DNA of 13,839 nt from Sphingomonadaceae bacterium (lineage in GTDB: Bacteria > Pseudomonadota > Alphaproteobacteria > Sphingomonadales > Sphingomonadaceae), in contig JAFAZM010000188.1 in assembly GCA_019239785.1 (NCBI GenBank), forward strand, positions 1 through 13,839, read 5' to 3'. The position numbers were made by a program, and so were the translations under genes. Below, in pieces: positions 1 to 6,263 of the stretch. Every line of letters starts with the position of its first letter. The stretch's first letter is position 1. Below the pieces are notes generated by a model. It was given only the letters and a program-made list of their open reading frames with translations, made no database searches and had not been told where the DNA came from.

Positions 1-48
1 TAGAGTGTTTTCGAGCCAGATGGAATCATCTGGCGACTCGGAAAACAC
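1..48. repeat. Dispersed hairpin repeat, copy 1
   Basis: This is an imperfect inverted repeat. Outer arms GTGTTTTC (5-12) and GAAAACAC (41-48) are exact complements. Inner arms CCAGATG (16-22) and CATCTGG (27-33) are exact complements around a GAAT loop (23-26). The first 38 bases match 3653-3690 with three substitutions, so it is a family of at least two members here. Its structure resembles the REP-like palindromic elements common in alphaproteobacterial intergenic regions. Family membership beyond this window is inference. It begins with TAG, which could be the stop codon of a gene lying left of the window. Confidence 0.75.
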
Positions 49-65
49 GGAAAACAAAGGAAGCC

Positions 66-98
66 AGACTCGTTCTCAACCTAACCGGGAACGAGTCT
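66..98. repeat. Perfect 10-bp inverted repeat
   Basis: AGACTCGTTC (66-75) and GAACGAGTCT (89-98) are exact complements around a 13-nt loop. The hairpin sits 18 nt past the first one, and no T-run follows on either side. It could be a terminator for a gene to the left, or part of the same mobile repeat unit as 1-48. Confidence 0.6.
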
Positions 99-175
99 AG
101 CCGCGGCGCGGTCGTGCAGGGGCCATCGCCGGATCGGCGCTTGCCGCCACCGGCGCTTGCTCCGATAGTGCGGCC

Positions 176-559
176 ATGCTCGCCGCCGGCACCGTGTCGA
201 TCCCGCTCACCGACCCGCCCGGATCGAGCGCGATCGTCGCTGCCGTGGCCTGGCTCCAGGGCACCCTGCTCGGCACCATCGCGACCACCGTCGCGATCAT
301 CGCGGTCGCCTCGATCGGGCTGATGATGCTCTCGGGCCGCGTGAACCTGCGCTACGGCCTCACCGTGATCGCCGGCGCCTTCATCCTGTTCGGCGCCTCG
401 GCCATCGTCGCCGGCCTGCAGGCGACACTATCCGGCGTCGACCGCGCGCCGCCGCCGACAAGAGCCGAGGCGCCGCCGCCGATGGTCGCCGCGCCGCCGG
501 CGCCGCCCCCGCCGGCGAACCGCGATCCCTATGCGGGCGCCTCGGTGCCGGCGCGCTAG
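176..559 (+). CDS. TrbC/VirB2-like pilin, isolated
   Basis: A 127-residue protein with the VirB2/TrbC layout: two hydrophobic helices (about residues 29-53 and 60-81) joined by a short polar turn containing SGRVNLRYG. This is the signature of the major pilin of conjugative and type IV secretion systems, which sits in the inner membrane before assembly into the pilus. The C-terminal tail (about 91-117) is very rich in proline and alanine, which is unusual for a processed pilin. ATG 176 is the first start after the in-frame stop at 98-100. It has no convincing ribosome site, and the N-terminus lacks the long signal peptide expected of the family. No virB3 or virB4 follows; the next gene converges on it 12 bp away. 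It is either a stand-alone pilin-like membrane protein or a remnant cut at its 5' end. The fold assignment is good; the function is uncertain. Confidence 0.8.
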   Translation: MLAAGTVSIPLTDPPGSSAIVAAVAWLQGTLLGTIATTVAIIAVASIGLMMLSGRVNLRYGLTVIAGAFILFGASAIVAGLQATLSGVDRAPPPTRAEAPPPMVAAPPAPPPPANRDPYAGASVPAR

Positions 560-571
560 CGCGCCTTCAGC

Positions 572-1057
572 CTAGCCCAGGGCCTCCGCCGCGCTGCCGC
601 CGAGGCGCTCGCGCGCCCGCTCCCTGCCGCCGGTGGCCGGGACCGCGCGCGCCGCTTTGGCGAGGCCGGTCGGCGGCATCCCGCTATAGACGGTCTCGTA
701 GCGGCCGGCCGGGACCAGATAGGTCTCGTGCCAGATGCCGACGTCGCCGCGGCTGCGGCGCATCCGCCGGTTGAAGGCGGTCCAGGCCGGCCAGTGGCCG
801 CGCGCGGGATCGCGGGCATAAGCTTCGAGCGCGTCGAACGAACGCCAATATTGGATCACCGTAAGCCCCGCCGAGACGGCGCCGAGGAAGCCGCTTTCCG
901 GCCCCGCCGCGGTCAGCTCCTTGATCATGCGCGGCATGGCGAGCGCGACCGGCAGCCATTTGTCCGGCCGCCAGATCTTGTTGATCCGCATGCCGATGAT
1001 GAACACCACGAAATCGCCGTCGATCTCGGCGGCGACGCGCTCCGCAACCACTGTCAT
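572..1057 (-). CDS. DUF4188 domain protein (monooxygenase-like ferredoxin fold)
   Basis: A 161-residue protein that matches the DUF4188 pattern almost throughout. It has DFVVFIIGMRIN (15-26), KWLPVALAMPRMIKEL (33-48), GFLGA (56-60), QYWRSFDALEAYAR (69-82), HWPAWTAFNRR (88-98) and GDVGIWHETYLVPAGRYETVY (104-124). The family is related to small antibiotic-biosynthesis-monooxygenase or haem-degrading dimeric alpha-beta barrel proteins. Its reaction is not established, and no cofactor site can be read here. Start ATG 1057 is chosen over an upstream start at 1093 because GGGGAGAGG lies just upstream and the DUF4188 homology begins there. It lies 53 bp downstream of the YqaA-like gene on the same strand, so cotranscription is likely. 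The last 25 or so residues are arginine- and alanine-rich and probably disordered. Confidence 0.85.
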   Translation of the reverse strand: MTVVAERVAAEIDGDFVVFIIGMRINKIWRPDKWLPVALAMPRMIKELTAAGPESGFLGAVSAGLTVIQYWRSFDALEAYARDPARGHWPAWTAFNRRMRRSRGDVGIWHETYLVPAGRYETVYSGMPPTGLAKAARAVPATGGRERARERLGGSAAEALG

Positions 1058-1109
1058 CCGGCCTCTCCCCACCCCGCCAATGGGGGCGAGCATATCGGAC
1101 GCCGCGATA

Positions 1110-1688
1110 CTAAAACAGCCAGATCGCCAGCGCGGCTGCAGCGAGGATGGCGAGCACCGCCCAGCCGACCAGCGCCATCCTCTTTTCGATGAAGGCCTGC
1201 ATCGGCGCGCCGTAGCGGCGGATGAGGGTGGCGACGACGAAAAAGCGGGCGCTGCGGGTCACCGTGGCGCAGGCGATGAAGACGAGGAAATTGACCTTGG
1301 CGAGGCCGCTCGCGATCGCGACCAGCTTGAAGGGGATCGGGGTCATGCCCTGGACGAGGATGATCGGCGCCGCATAGCCCTGGAACTTCTGCCGATAATC
1401 CTCGACCGCCGCGGTGATGTGATAGAAGTCGGCGACCGGCCGGCCGACGCTATCCCACAAGAAATAGCCGATCGCATAGCCGAGGCAGCCGCCGAGGATG
1501 GAGGAGCCGGCCGCGACCGCCGCGATCCGCCAGGCCTGGTCGCGGCGGGCGAGCACCATCGGGATCACCATCACGTCGGGCGGGATCGGGAAGAAGGAGG
1601 ATTCGGCGAAGGAGATCACCGCCAGCGAACGGAGCGCGTGCCGGTGCGCCGCGAGCCGCAGCATCCAATCATAGACTTTGTGAAACAT
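1110..1688 (-). CDS. YqaA/DedA-like inner-membrane protein (VTT/SNARE-associated domain)
   Basis: A 192-residue multi-pass membrane protein. Family hallmarks are an acidic residue followed by FFPIPPDVM (E29, 32-40), a glycine-rich hydrophobic stretch (61-77), and GMTPIPFK (114-121) followed by a conserved arginine in TRSARFF (144-150). These are the re-entrant-loop motifs of the DedA/VTT superfamily, whose members are linked to lipid scrambling or undecaprenyl-phosphate recycling and to membrane potential. The YqaA branch is short like this one and its role is unproven. A final hydrophobic helix ends the protein (173-192). Start ATG 1688 is preferred over 1721 because GGAG precedes it at good spacing and the family N-terminus starts there. 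It is probably cotranscribed with the DUF4188 gene downstream and perhaps the PilZ gene upstream (98-bp gap). Confidence 0.88.
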   Translation of the reverse strand: MFHKVYDWMLRLAAHRHALRSLAVISFAESSFFPIPPDVMVIPMVLARRDQAWRIAAVAAGSSILGGCLGYAIGYFLWDSVGRPVADFYHITAAVEDYRQKFQGYAAPIILVQGMTPIPFKLVAIASGLAKVNFLVFIACATVTRSARFFVVATLIRRYGAPMQAFIEKRMALVGWAVLAILAAAALAIWLF

Positions 1689-1752
1689 GGAGGCTCCGGC
1701 CGGAATCGATCGCGGCGGCATAGCGGCGCTTGAAGCGGCGGGCTAGCGGGAG

Positions 1753-1812
1753 CTGGCTGGCGCCGTTCAGGCCTGGCTGGCGCCGTTCAGGCCGGGCTGG
1801 CGCGGTTGAGGC
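1753..1812. repeat. Three tandem 20-bp repeats at a gene 3' end
   Basis: Two identical 20-bp units (1753-1772 and 1773-1792) and a third diverged unit (1793-1812). The unit reads CTGGCTGGCGCCGTTCAGGC. The PilZ gene on the minus strand ends inside the array at 1787, so the last codons and TGA stop of that gene have been copied twice into its 3' flank. Confidence 0.9.
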
Positions 1813-2110
1813 TGAGCTGGACGAGCAGCTGGGTCGCGCGGATCGGCTTGGCGAATTCGAGGCCGAAGCGGCCGCGGCCGGCCCAGGCCACCCGCGCCTC
1901 GATCTGGAGCTCGCCGCGCACCAGGGTCACCCGGCTCAGCGCCGGCGGGGGGCACAGGCAATGCCCGAGCGCGCCGTGGCGCGACAGGTCCTTGAGCCGC
2001 ACCGGCAGGTCGGCCGCGCCGCCGCGGACAATCGCAGCGAGATCGACGGGGAATCGCTGCTCGCGGCGCGCGTGTCCGGCCTCGCTCCTGCTGATGTCGA
2101 TCGCTGCCAT
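1787..2110 (-). CDS. PilZ domain protein
   Basis: A 107-residue single-domain PilZ protein. The two c-di-GMP contact motifs are present: RxxxR as RREQR (15-19) and DxSxxG as DLSRHG (41-46). The beta-barrel strands follow (VTLVRGELQIEARVAW, 61-76, and GRFGLEFAKPI, 80-90). PilZ proteins bind the second messenger c-di-GMP and pass the signal to motility, exopolysaccharide or secretion machinery in the cytoplasm; the target cannot be read here. Start ATG 2110 has GGGAGGA just upstream. It is transcribed away from the aspartic protease operon and may share the divergent control region 2111-2285. Its 3' end lies inside a tandem 20-bp repeat. Both nucleotide-binding motifs look intact, so c-di-GMP binding is plausible. 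Confidence 0.88.
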   Translation of the reverse strand: MAAIDISRSEAGHARREQRFPVDLAAIVRGGAADLPVRLKDLSRHGALGHCLCPPPALSRVTLVRGELQIEARVAWAGRGRFGLEFAKPIRATQLLVQLSLNRASPA

Positions 2111-2180
2111 TGGTCCTCCCGCACGATAGCAGCCAAAACGCGGACAGGCGATGGAAGATGCCGGTAACGAACGGATTAAC

Positions 2181-2196
2181 CTTCATTTTTTTGAAG
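2181..2196. promoter_or_regulatory. Small inverted repeat with T-run loop
   Basis: CTTCA (2181-2185) and TGAAG (2192-2196) flank six T residues, in the divergent region between the PilZ and protease genes. It may be an operator or a weak hairpin. There is no evidence beyond the symmetry. Confidence 0.3.
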
Positions 2197-2230
2197 CGCG
2201 ACGGAAGCGCCCAACTCGGACACGCCCGGC

Positions 2231-2260
2231 TTGACATCCATTCAAATATATATGAATGAT
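2231..2260 (+). promoter_or_regulatory. Candidate sigma-70-type promoter of the protease/regulator operon
   Basis: A perfect TTGACA (2231-2236) is followed after 18 bp by AATGAT (2255-2260), a 4/6 match to the -10 consensus, in a locally AT-rich stretch within GC-rich DNA. The spacer and -10 box are occupied by a 20-bp near-palindrome, so a bound repressor would block polymerase. The ribosome site GGAG follows at 2276-2279. Confidence 0.55.
2239..2258. promoter_or_regulatory. 20-bp near-palindrome, candidate winged-helix operator
   Basis: CATTCAAATATATATGAATG is symmetric at nine of ten base pairs. The ATTCA...TGAAT form is the type of site bound by dimeric ArsR/SmtB-like repressors. It lies inside the promoter of an operon whose second gene encodes such a winged-helix protein. 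Autoregulation is an inference from site, position and gene content. Confidence 0.6.
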
Positions 2261-2285
2261 AAGCCATTCTTGAACGGAGATGATC

Positions 2286-3131
2286 ATGCTCGATGCGATA
2301 CCTTTCGACACGCCCAACCGGATGCCGTTCGTGGTCATGGAAGCGCGGGTCGCCGCCGGCACCCCCGCGCGGGTCCTGCTCGACACCGGCAATGCGGCGC
2401 CGGTGGCGATGCTGGTGAGCCCGGCGCTCGCAGCGCGAGCCGGCCTCGCGCCCTCTAACGACGGCGCGGCGCGGCCGGCGGTGGGGCTCGGCGATGCCGC
2501 AACCGGCTATCGCAGCGCCCGCCTCTCCCGCATCGCGATCGGCGCATTGACGTTCGACGACCTCGAAGTAGGCGTCTCGGGCGCGGTGGACGCGGTGAGC
2601 CGGCAGCTCGGCAGCAACGTCGACGCGATCCTGGGCCATCGCTTCGTCGAGGGCCGCACCGTCTCGATCGACTATGGCCGGCATCTGGTCGACTTCGATG
2701 CCGGCGCCGGACCGGCCGCGCAGGCGACCCCTTTCACCCTGGCGCCGGCACGACCGCTCACCCTGGTCCGGGTGACGATCAACGGCCGCGGCCCGTTCCT
2801 GATGGTGCTCGACAGCGGGGCAAGCACCAGCCTGGTCTCGCCGGAGACCGCCGCGACCGCTGGGATCGATGCCGGCCAGAATGCACAGCTCGGCGGCGCC
2901 GGCGGCACCGTGGCCGGCGGCGCCCGGCTCGGCCGGGCCCGGATCACGCTCGGCGGGCTCACCCGCGACGGCCAGCCGGTCGCGGTCGCCGACGTGCTGG
3001 GCCCGATCCGGGCCGCGGCCGGCGCGCCGATCGACGGCGTGCTCGGCGCGGATCTGTTCGGGTCTGGCCGGATCACCCTGGATTATGCCACCAATCGTTT
3101 CTGGTACGAGGAGAATCGGGCGGGGCGATGA
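2286..3131 (+). CDS. Two-lobed retropepsin-like aspartic protease, no signal peptide
   Basis: A 281-residue protein with two homologous halves. Each half has an Asp-Thr/Ser-Gly catalytic motif: LLDTGN (D33) and VLDSGA (D176). Each also has the matching hydrophobic-hydrophobic-Gly element: AILGHRF (114-120) and GVLGADLF (251-258). This is the pepsin/retropepsin active-site layout with both lobes in one chain, so a single polypeptide could form a complete active site. The N-terminus begins MLDAIPFDTPNRMPF and has no hydrophobic leader, which implies a cytosolic enzyme; many bacterial relatives are exported. The start at 2286 is preferred to the ATG at 2280 because GGAG (2276-2279) is six bases from 2286 and directly abuts 2280. 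Its stop overlaps the start of the downstream regulator (ATGA at 3128-3131), so the two are translationally coupled. The substrate is unknown; the coupled regulator is a natural candidate partner. Confidence 0.87.
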   Translation: MLDAIPFDTPNRMPFVVMEARVAAGTPARVLLDTGNAAPVAMLVSPALAARAGLAPSNDGAARPAVGLGDAATGYRSARLSRIAIGALTFDDLEVGVSGAVDAVSRQLGSNVDAILGHRFVEGRTVSIDYGRHLVDFDAGAGPAAQATPFTLAPARPLTLVRVTINGRGPFLMVLDSGASTSLVSPETAATAGIDAGQNAQLGGAGGTVAGGARLGRARITLGGLTRDGQPVAVADVLGPIRAAAGAPIDGVLGADLFGSGRITLDYATNRFWYEENRAGR

Positions 3132-3655
3132 CCGAGGCGCAGGCGGAAACCTTGCTGGTCGAGACGGCCGAACAGCTGCGGGCGCTGTCGGACCCGTTGC
3201 GCCAGCGGCTGCTCGAGCTGTTCGCCGAAGGCGCCACGGTCAAGCAGGCGGCGACCAAGCTCGGCAGCCCGGCGACGCGCCTCTACCACCATGTCGACCA
3301 GCTGCTTGCCGCCGGCCTGATCCGCGTCGTCCGCGAGGAGAAGCGGCGTTCGGTGACCGAGCGCACCTTCCAGGCCGCGGCCCGCAGGTTCGCGGTGAGC
3401 CCTTCCGCCTTCGCCGCCGGCGGGGACCGGCTGAGCGAGCGCGATCGGATGGCCAGGGCGACGCTCGAGGAGCTGCTCGCCGGCGGCGACCCGGGCGAAG
3501 GCGCATTCCGCCTGCTCCGCACCCGCGTCCGCCTCAGCGAGGCCGGCCGGGAAAGGCTGGAGGCGGAAGTGTCGCGACTGGTGCGGGAGCTGAACGACCC
3601 AGCCGCGCCAGCGGTCGACCTGATGATGCTGAGCGTGCGGCAAGGCGAGCCTTAG
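3128..3655 (+). CDS. ArsR-like winged-helix transcriptional regulator
   Basis: A 175-residue protein with an N-terminal winged HTH of the ArsR/HTH_20 type. It has ALSDPLRQRLLELFAEG (19-35), the turn ATVKQAATKLG (36-46), recognition helix SPATRLYHHVDQLLAAGL (47-64), and a charged wing RVVREEKRRSVTERTF (66-81). No cysteine metal-sensing motif is present (the protein has no Cys), so a metal-sensor role is unlikely. Residues 100-175 are mostly helical and charged and may form a dimerisation or effector domain. It overlaps the aspartic protease gene by 4 bp and so depends on the same promoter. The 20-bp palindrome at 2239-2258 is the probable operator. The protease may control the regulator's stability; that is inference. 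Its TAG stop is the first three bases of the hairpin repeat. Confidence 0.85.
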   Translation: MTEAQAETLLVETAEQLRALSDPLRQRLLELFAEGATVKQAATKLGSPATRLYHHVDQLLAAGLIRVVREEKRRSVTERTFQAAARRFAVSPSAFAAGGDRLSERDRMARATLEELLAGGDPGEGAFRLLRTRVRLSEAGRERLEAEVSRLVRELNDPAAPAVDLMMLSVRQGEP

Positions 3656-3698
3656 AGTGCTTTCGAGCCGGATAGAATCATCTGGCGACTGGAAACTA
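3653..3698. repeat. Dispersed hairpin repeat, copy 2, between convergent stops
   Basis: Positions 3653-3690 match 1-38 with three substitutions (8, 18 and 22 of copy 1). The inner stem is still able to pair: CCGGAT with ATCTGG through one G-U pair. The outer stem is shortened relative to copy 1. The element starts with the TAG stop of the winged-helix gene and ends with CTAG, which gives the stop of the leftward dioxygenase gene. It therefore fills the whole convergent gap and is well placed to act as a shared terminator. Confidence 0.75.
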
Positions 3699-4106
3699 GG
3701 GCTGGAGCGAGGGCGCCGTATTGACCTCGCCGGCCTGCTCCGGCGCGGTCTCGTGATCGGGCAGCGCCGCTTCGTCGAGCGGGAGCCGGGCGCCGATCCA
3801 GATGGAATCGGCGAGATGGTCGCGGCGCTGGTCGGCGGTGTTCGGATGGACCAGGATCGAGAGGCCGTCATGGTTCAGCATCAGCCAGGGCACCAGGGTC
3901 GCGAACAGGCCGGTCTCGAAGGCGATCTGGAACATCGACCGGTCGTGCGGGCCGACCGGCTTCTCCCACCAGGTCCCGAGCCTGACCGGGAAGCGCTCGG
4001 CGACGCGCGTGCGCAGGCGCCGCGCCGCGTCCGCCTGCGCCGCGCCCTCGAAATAGACATGGGCATGGTAGGAGGCGATCTCCTCGATCCGTCTCGCTTG
4101 GGACAT
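3696..4106 (-). CDS. DOPA 4,5-dioxygenase family protein
   Basis: A 136-residue protein with the family's motifs in order: YHAHVYF (13-19), RFPVRLG (38-44), KPVGPHDRSMFQIAF (49-63), WLMLNHDGLSILVHPNT (74-90), and DH (96-97) with IW (102-103). The histidines H14, H16, H54 and H87 are candidate ligands of the metal. Family founders are fungal and plant DOPA ring-cleaving dioxygenases. Bacterial members are short cytosolic proteins whose true substrate is usually unknown, so extradiol cleavage of a catechol is only a family-based guess. Start ATG 4106 follows GGGGAGG. The last 25 residues are variable. The gene lies 96 bp downstream of the GST gene on the same strand. Its stop codon is contributed by the hairpin repeat. 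Confidence 0.87.
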   Translation of the reverse strand: MSQARRIEEIASYHAHVYFEGAAQADAARRLRTRVAERFPVRLGTWWEKPVGPHDRSMFQIAFETGLFATLVPWLMLNHDGLSILVHPNTADQRRDHLADSIWIGARLPLDEAALPDHETAPEQAGEVNTAPSLQP

Positions 4107-4202
4107 CGGCCTCCCCGTTCCAGATGATCGCGGCCGCGCGGATTCAGCGCCGTCGCGCGCAGGCCGCCGAAGCAGTCGCCGCCACGCTCCGCGCCGGACC
4201 TT

Positions 4203-4847
4203 TCAGGCGGCCTGGCTGAGGAACGCCTTCTCGCGCGCGACCAGAGGCGCGAAGCTCGGCCGGGCGAGAATCGCCTCGACATAGGCCTTGAGCCGCGGAT
4301 GGCTGCCGCCGTCGATGCACGTGCCGGCATGGTCCAATGTCGCGAACGGGCTTGCGATCGAGATGTCGGCGAGGGTGAGCCGGTCCTCGACCAGGAAGCC
4401 GCTCGCCGGGATGACTCGCTCCAGATAGTCGAGCAAAGGCGGCAGCTCGTCGCATTCGGCCTTGCGCGCCGCCTCCTCGTCGCCGGGCATGCCGAGGAAG
4501 CGCGGCCCGACCAGGCGGTTGAACACGATCTTGCCGCCGCAGGCGACGAGGATCGTGTCGGAGAATTCGTCGTACCAGATCGCCCGCGCGCCGGCCTTCG
4601 GATCGGTCGGGATCAGGTTCGGCTCGGGCTTCACCTTCTCCAGATAATGGATGATCGCCGAGGAATCGGAGATCGCGAAATCCCCGTCGCGAAAGCCCGG
4701 AATCTTCCCGAACGGGCTCGCCTCCAGGAAGTCCGCCGGCTTGTTCCGGAAGTCGACCGGGCGGGATTCGACCTCGATCCCCTTCTCCGCGGCGAAGGCC
4801 AGCACCTTGCGCACGAACGGCGACAGCGAGGCTCCATAGACGATCAT
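4203..4847 (-). CDS. Glutathione S-transferase family protein
   Basis: A 214-residue two-domain GST. The N-terminal thioredoxin fold carries the likely catalytic S9 in SPFVRK (9-14), the cis-proline in GKIPGF (47-52, P50), and the glutathione gamma-glutamyl contact DSSAI (61-65). The C-terminal helical domain has the N-capping motif LTLADI (157-162, D161) typical of soluble GSTs. It conjugates or transfers glutathione in the cytosol; the substrate is unknown, and roles in detoxification or aromatic breakdown are common for the family. Start ATG 4847 is preceded by GGGAGGG about nine bases upstream. The same-strand dioxygenase-like gene downstream could share its transcript, which would fit aromatic compound handling, but the 96-bp gap makes this unsure. 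Confidence 0.93.
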   Translation of the reverse strand: MIVYGASLSPFVRKVLAFAAEKGIEVESRPVDFRNKPADFLEASPFGKIPGFRDGDFAISDSSAIIHYLEKVKPEPNLIPTDPKAGARAIWYDEFSDTILVACGGKIVFNRLVGPRFLGMPGDEEAARKAECDELPPLLDYLERVIPASGFLVEDRLTLADISIASPFATLDHAGTCIDGGSHPRLKAYVEAILARPSFAPLVAREKAFLSQAA

Positions 4848-4884
4848 GGCGAGGGCCCTCCCTAGGCGAGTGTCCGATGCGGCC

Positions 4885-4913
4885 AGCCTAGGCCGACTGC
4901 ATTACAGCGGCAA
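4885..4913 (-). promoter_or_regulatory. Weak candidate promoter of the GST gene
   Basis: On the minus strand, TTGCCG (4913-4908) and TAGGCT (4890-4885) are 17 bp apart, upstream of the GST start. The match to consensus is modest, and the region overlaps two inverted repeats, so this is tentative. Confidence 0.3.
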
Positions 4914-4919
4914 GTCGGC
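4892..4919 (-). terminator. Hairpin after the TPR gene
   Basis: GCCGACT (4892-4898) and AGTCGGC (4913-4919) are exact complements, starting 10 nt past the TPR gene stop. There is no T-run, so any terminator would be of the hairpin-only kind. A second inverted repeat, CCTAGGC (4861-4867) and GCCTAGG (4886-4892), abuts it. Confidence 0.4.
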
Positions 4920-4928
4920 GCCTCGAGA

Positions 4929-6173
4929 TCAACGCGCGCCAAGCAGGGGGCTGCGGGCGCGTGTCCGCGTATAGTTTCGCCAGGGCTCGCGGCAGGCGAG
5001 GTCCAGCAATTCGGCTGACGCGCGGCCCGTCGTCCCGCGCAGCAGCGCCACCAGCCGCCGGCTCCGGTCGATGCCCTCGCGAACGCCCGGCGCGCCATTC
5101 CGTGCAATATCCTCGAAGAGCTCCAGCGCGCGTTCCTGGTCGCTTCGCGCCACATCGGTCGCGCCGAGCTGGGCGTTGGCGCAGGAGCGCAATTCCCAGG
5201 CCGAGGCGTAATCGGGCTGGGACTCCAGGCCGCGATCGATCTCGGCCAGCGCCTCCCGGTAGCGGTCGAGCATCAGCAAGGTCCACGCCCGGTGATAGGC
5301 AAAGCGCATGCCGTCGGGCCGCCCCGACCTGGCCGCGAAATCGTCGAGTGCGGCGAGCGCGCGCCGATAGTCGCCCCTCAGACGATAGATCGCGCCTTCG
5401 CGCACCGCGATCCGGAAGGCTTCGCCGGGCCAGCGCCGCGCCATGTTCGCATAGACCGCGAGCGCGTCGTCATAGGCGCCGAGGTTGGTCAGAATGAAAC
5501 CCACCTCGAAATAGGCTTCGGCGTCGTCGGGCGTGATCGCGACCCGCGCGCGCGCATCGGTCAGAGCCGCGAGCATGAACCGGTCATATTCGGCGCCGGC
5601 CCATTCCGCAGCCAGGCCGACCGCCTCATTCGCTTCGGTGCGCGCCCGCAACCCGATCGCGCGCACGTTCGCCGGCAGGTGCTCGTCGGCGAGCGCCTCG
5701 TCCAGCAGCCCGATTGCAAGCCGCGGCTGCGCCCGCGCAGCGAAACCCTGCGCCATCAGGGCAAAGCTCCTGCGCTGCTCTACCGCCGCCGAAGTCGGGC
5801 AATTGGCGGCCTCGTCGCCGAGAGGCTGCAGGCTTCCGACCGAGAGCGAGCAGATCGGATAGGTGATCGTGGCGTCCTGGGCATCCACCCGGCCCGCCGT
5901 CCCGTCGAAGCGGACGCGCAGGGCAAAGCCGCGCTGTGCGGCGGTCGAGATCAACTGCGCCCATTGCCGGAGCTCGGCCTCGGCAAGGCGCGGCACGCGG
6001 TAGCGGTGCGGCGTGTCGTCCAGCTTGAGCCGCGTTTCGCCACCGGTCTCGTCGACCCCGGCATAATAGCCGGTGGCGGTCGAGATCCGCGCCGGCTGTG
6101 CTACCGAGCCGGCCGGTACGGCCGGCGTCTGCGTCGCCAGCAAAGCCGCAAAAGCCAAGAACATCAAGGGCAT
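4929..6173 (-). CDS. Exported tetratricopeptide-repeat protein
   Basis: A 414-residue protein with a short hydrophobic leader (2-15) followed by an Ala/Pro-rich segment typical of a signal peptide, though no basic residue precedes it. Residues 35-130 form a non-TPR domain with two cysteines (C108, C125) that could make a disulfide outside the cytoplasm. About four TPR units follow: 217-250, 252-284, 287-320 and 323-356, with the usual W/Y, G/A and A positions (for example AYFEVGFILTNLGAYDDALAVY). TPR arrays mediate protein-protein contact; the partner is unknown. GGGAAGGGG directly abuts ATG 6173, so initiation at the ATG at 6164 (MFLAFA) is equally possible. It lies 90 bp downstream of the DUF418 gene on the same strand, with a possible hairpin between them. 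The C-terminus is basic. Confidence 0.82.
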   Translation of the reverse strand: MPLMFLAFAALLATQTPAVPAGSVAQPARISTATGYYAGVDETGGETRLKLDDTPHRYRVPRLAEAELRQWAQLISTAAQRGFALRVRFDGTAGRVDAQDATITYPICSLSVGSLQPLGDEAANCPTSAAVEQRRSFALMAQGFAARAQPRLAIGLLDEALADEHLPANVRAIGLRARTEANEAVGLAAEWAGAEYDRFMLAALTDARARVAITPDDAEAYFEVGFILTNLGAYDDALAVYANMARRWPGEAFRIAVREGAIYRLRGDYRRALAALDDFAARSGRPDGMRFAYHRAWTLLMLDRYREALAEIDRGLESQPDYASAWELRSCANAQLGATDVARSDQERALELFEDIARNGAPGVREGIDRSRRLVALLRGTTGRASAELLDLACREPWRNYTRTRARSPLLGAR

Positions 6174-6214
6174 CCCCTTCCCGATCGCGGCCGATCATGC
6201 GGGGACGGGCTGCG

Positions 6215-6238
6215 GCCGGCAAGCCGAAAAACGCCGGC
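6215..6238 (-). terminator. Weak hairpin after the DUF418 gene
   Basis: GCCGGC at 6215-6220 and 6233-6238 can pair across a 12-nt loop that reads as a T-rich stretch on the minus strand. It lies 25 nt past the DUF418 stop. It is a short stem and a low-confidence terminator. Confidence 0.3.
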
Positions 6239-6263
6239 TGGGCGACCGGGGCCGGGCTGCCCG

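Noticed and set aside
1767..2684. 305-codon minus-strand frame covering the PilZ gene and the divergent promoter
   Set aside because: It overlaps two supported genes and the promoter palindrome, and is Arg-rich without domains. The PilZ motifs are in a different frame.
3083..3871. 262-codon minus-strand frame across the regulator and repeat
   Set aside because: It is antisense to the winged-helix gene and has no recognisable features.
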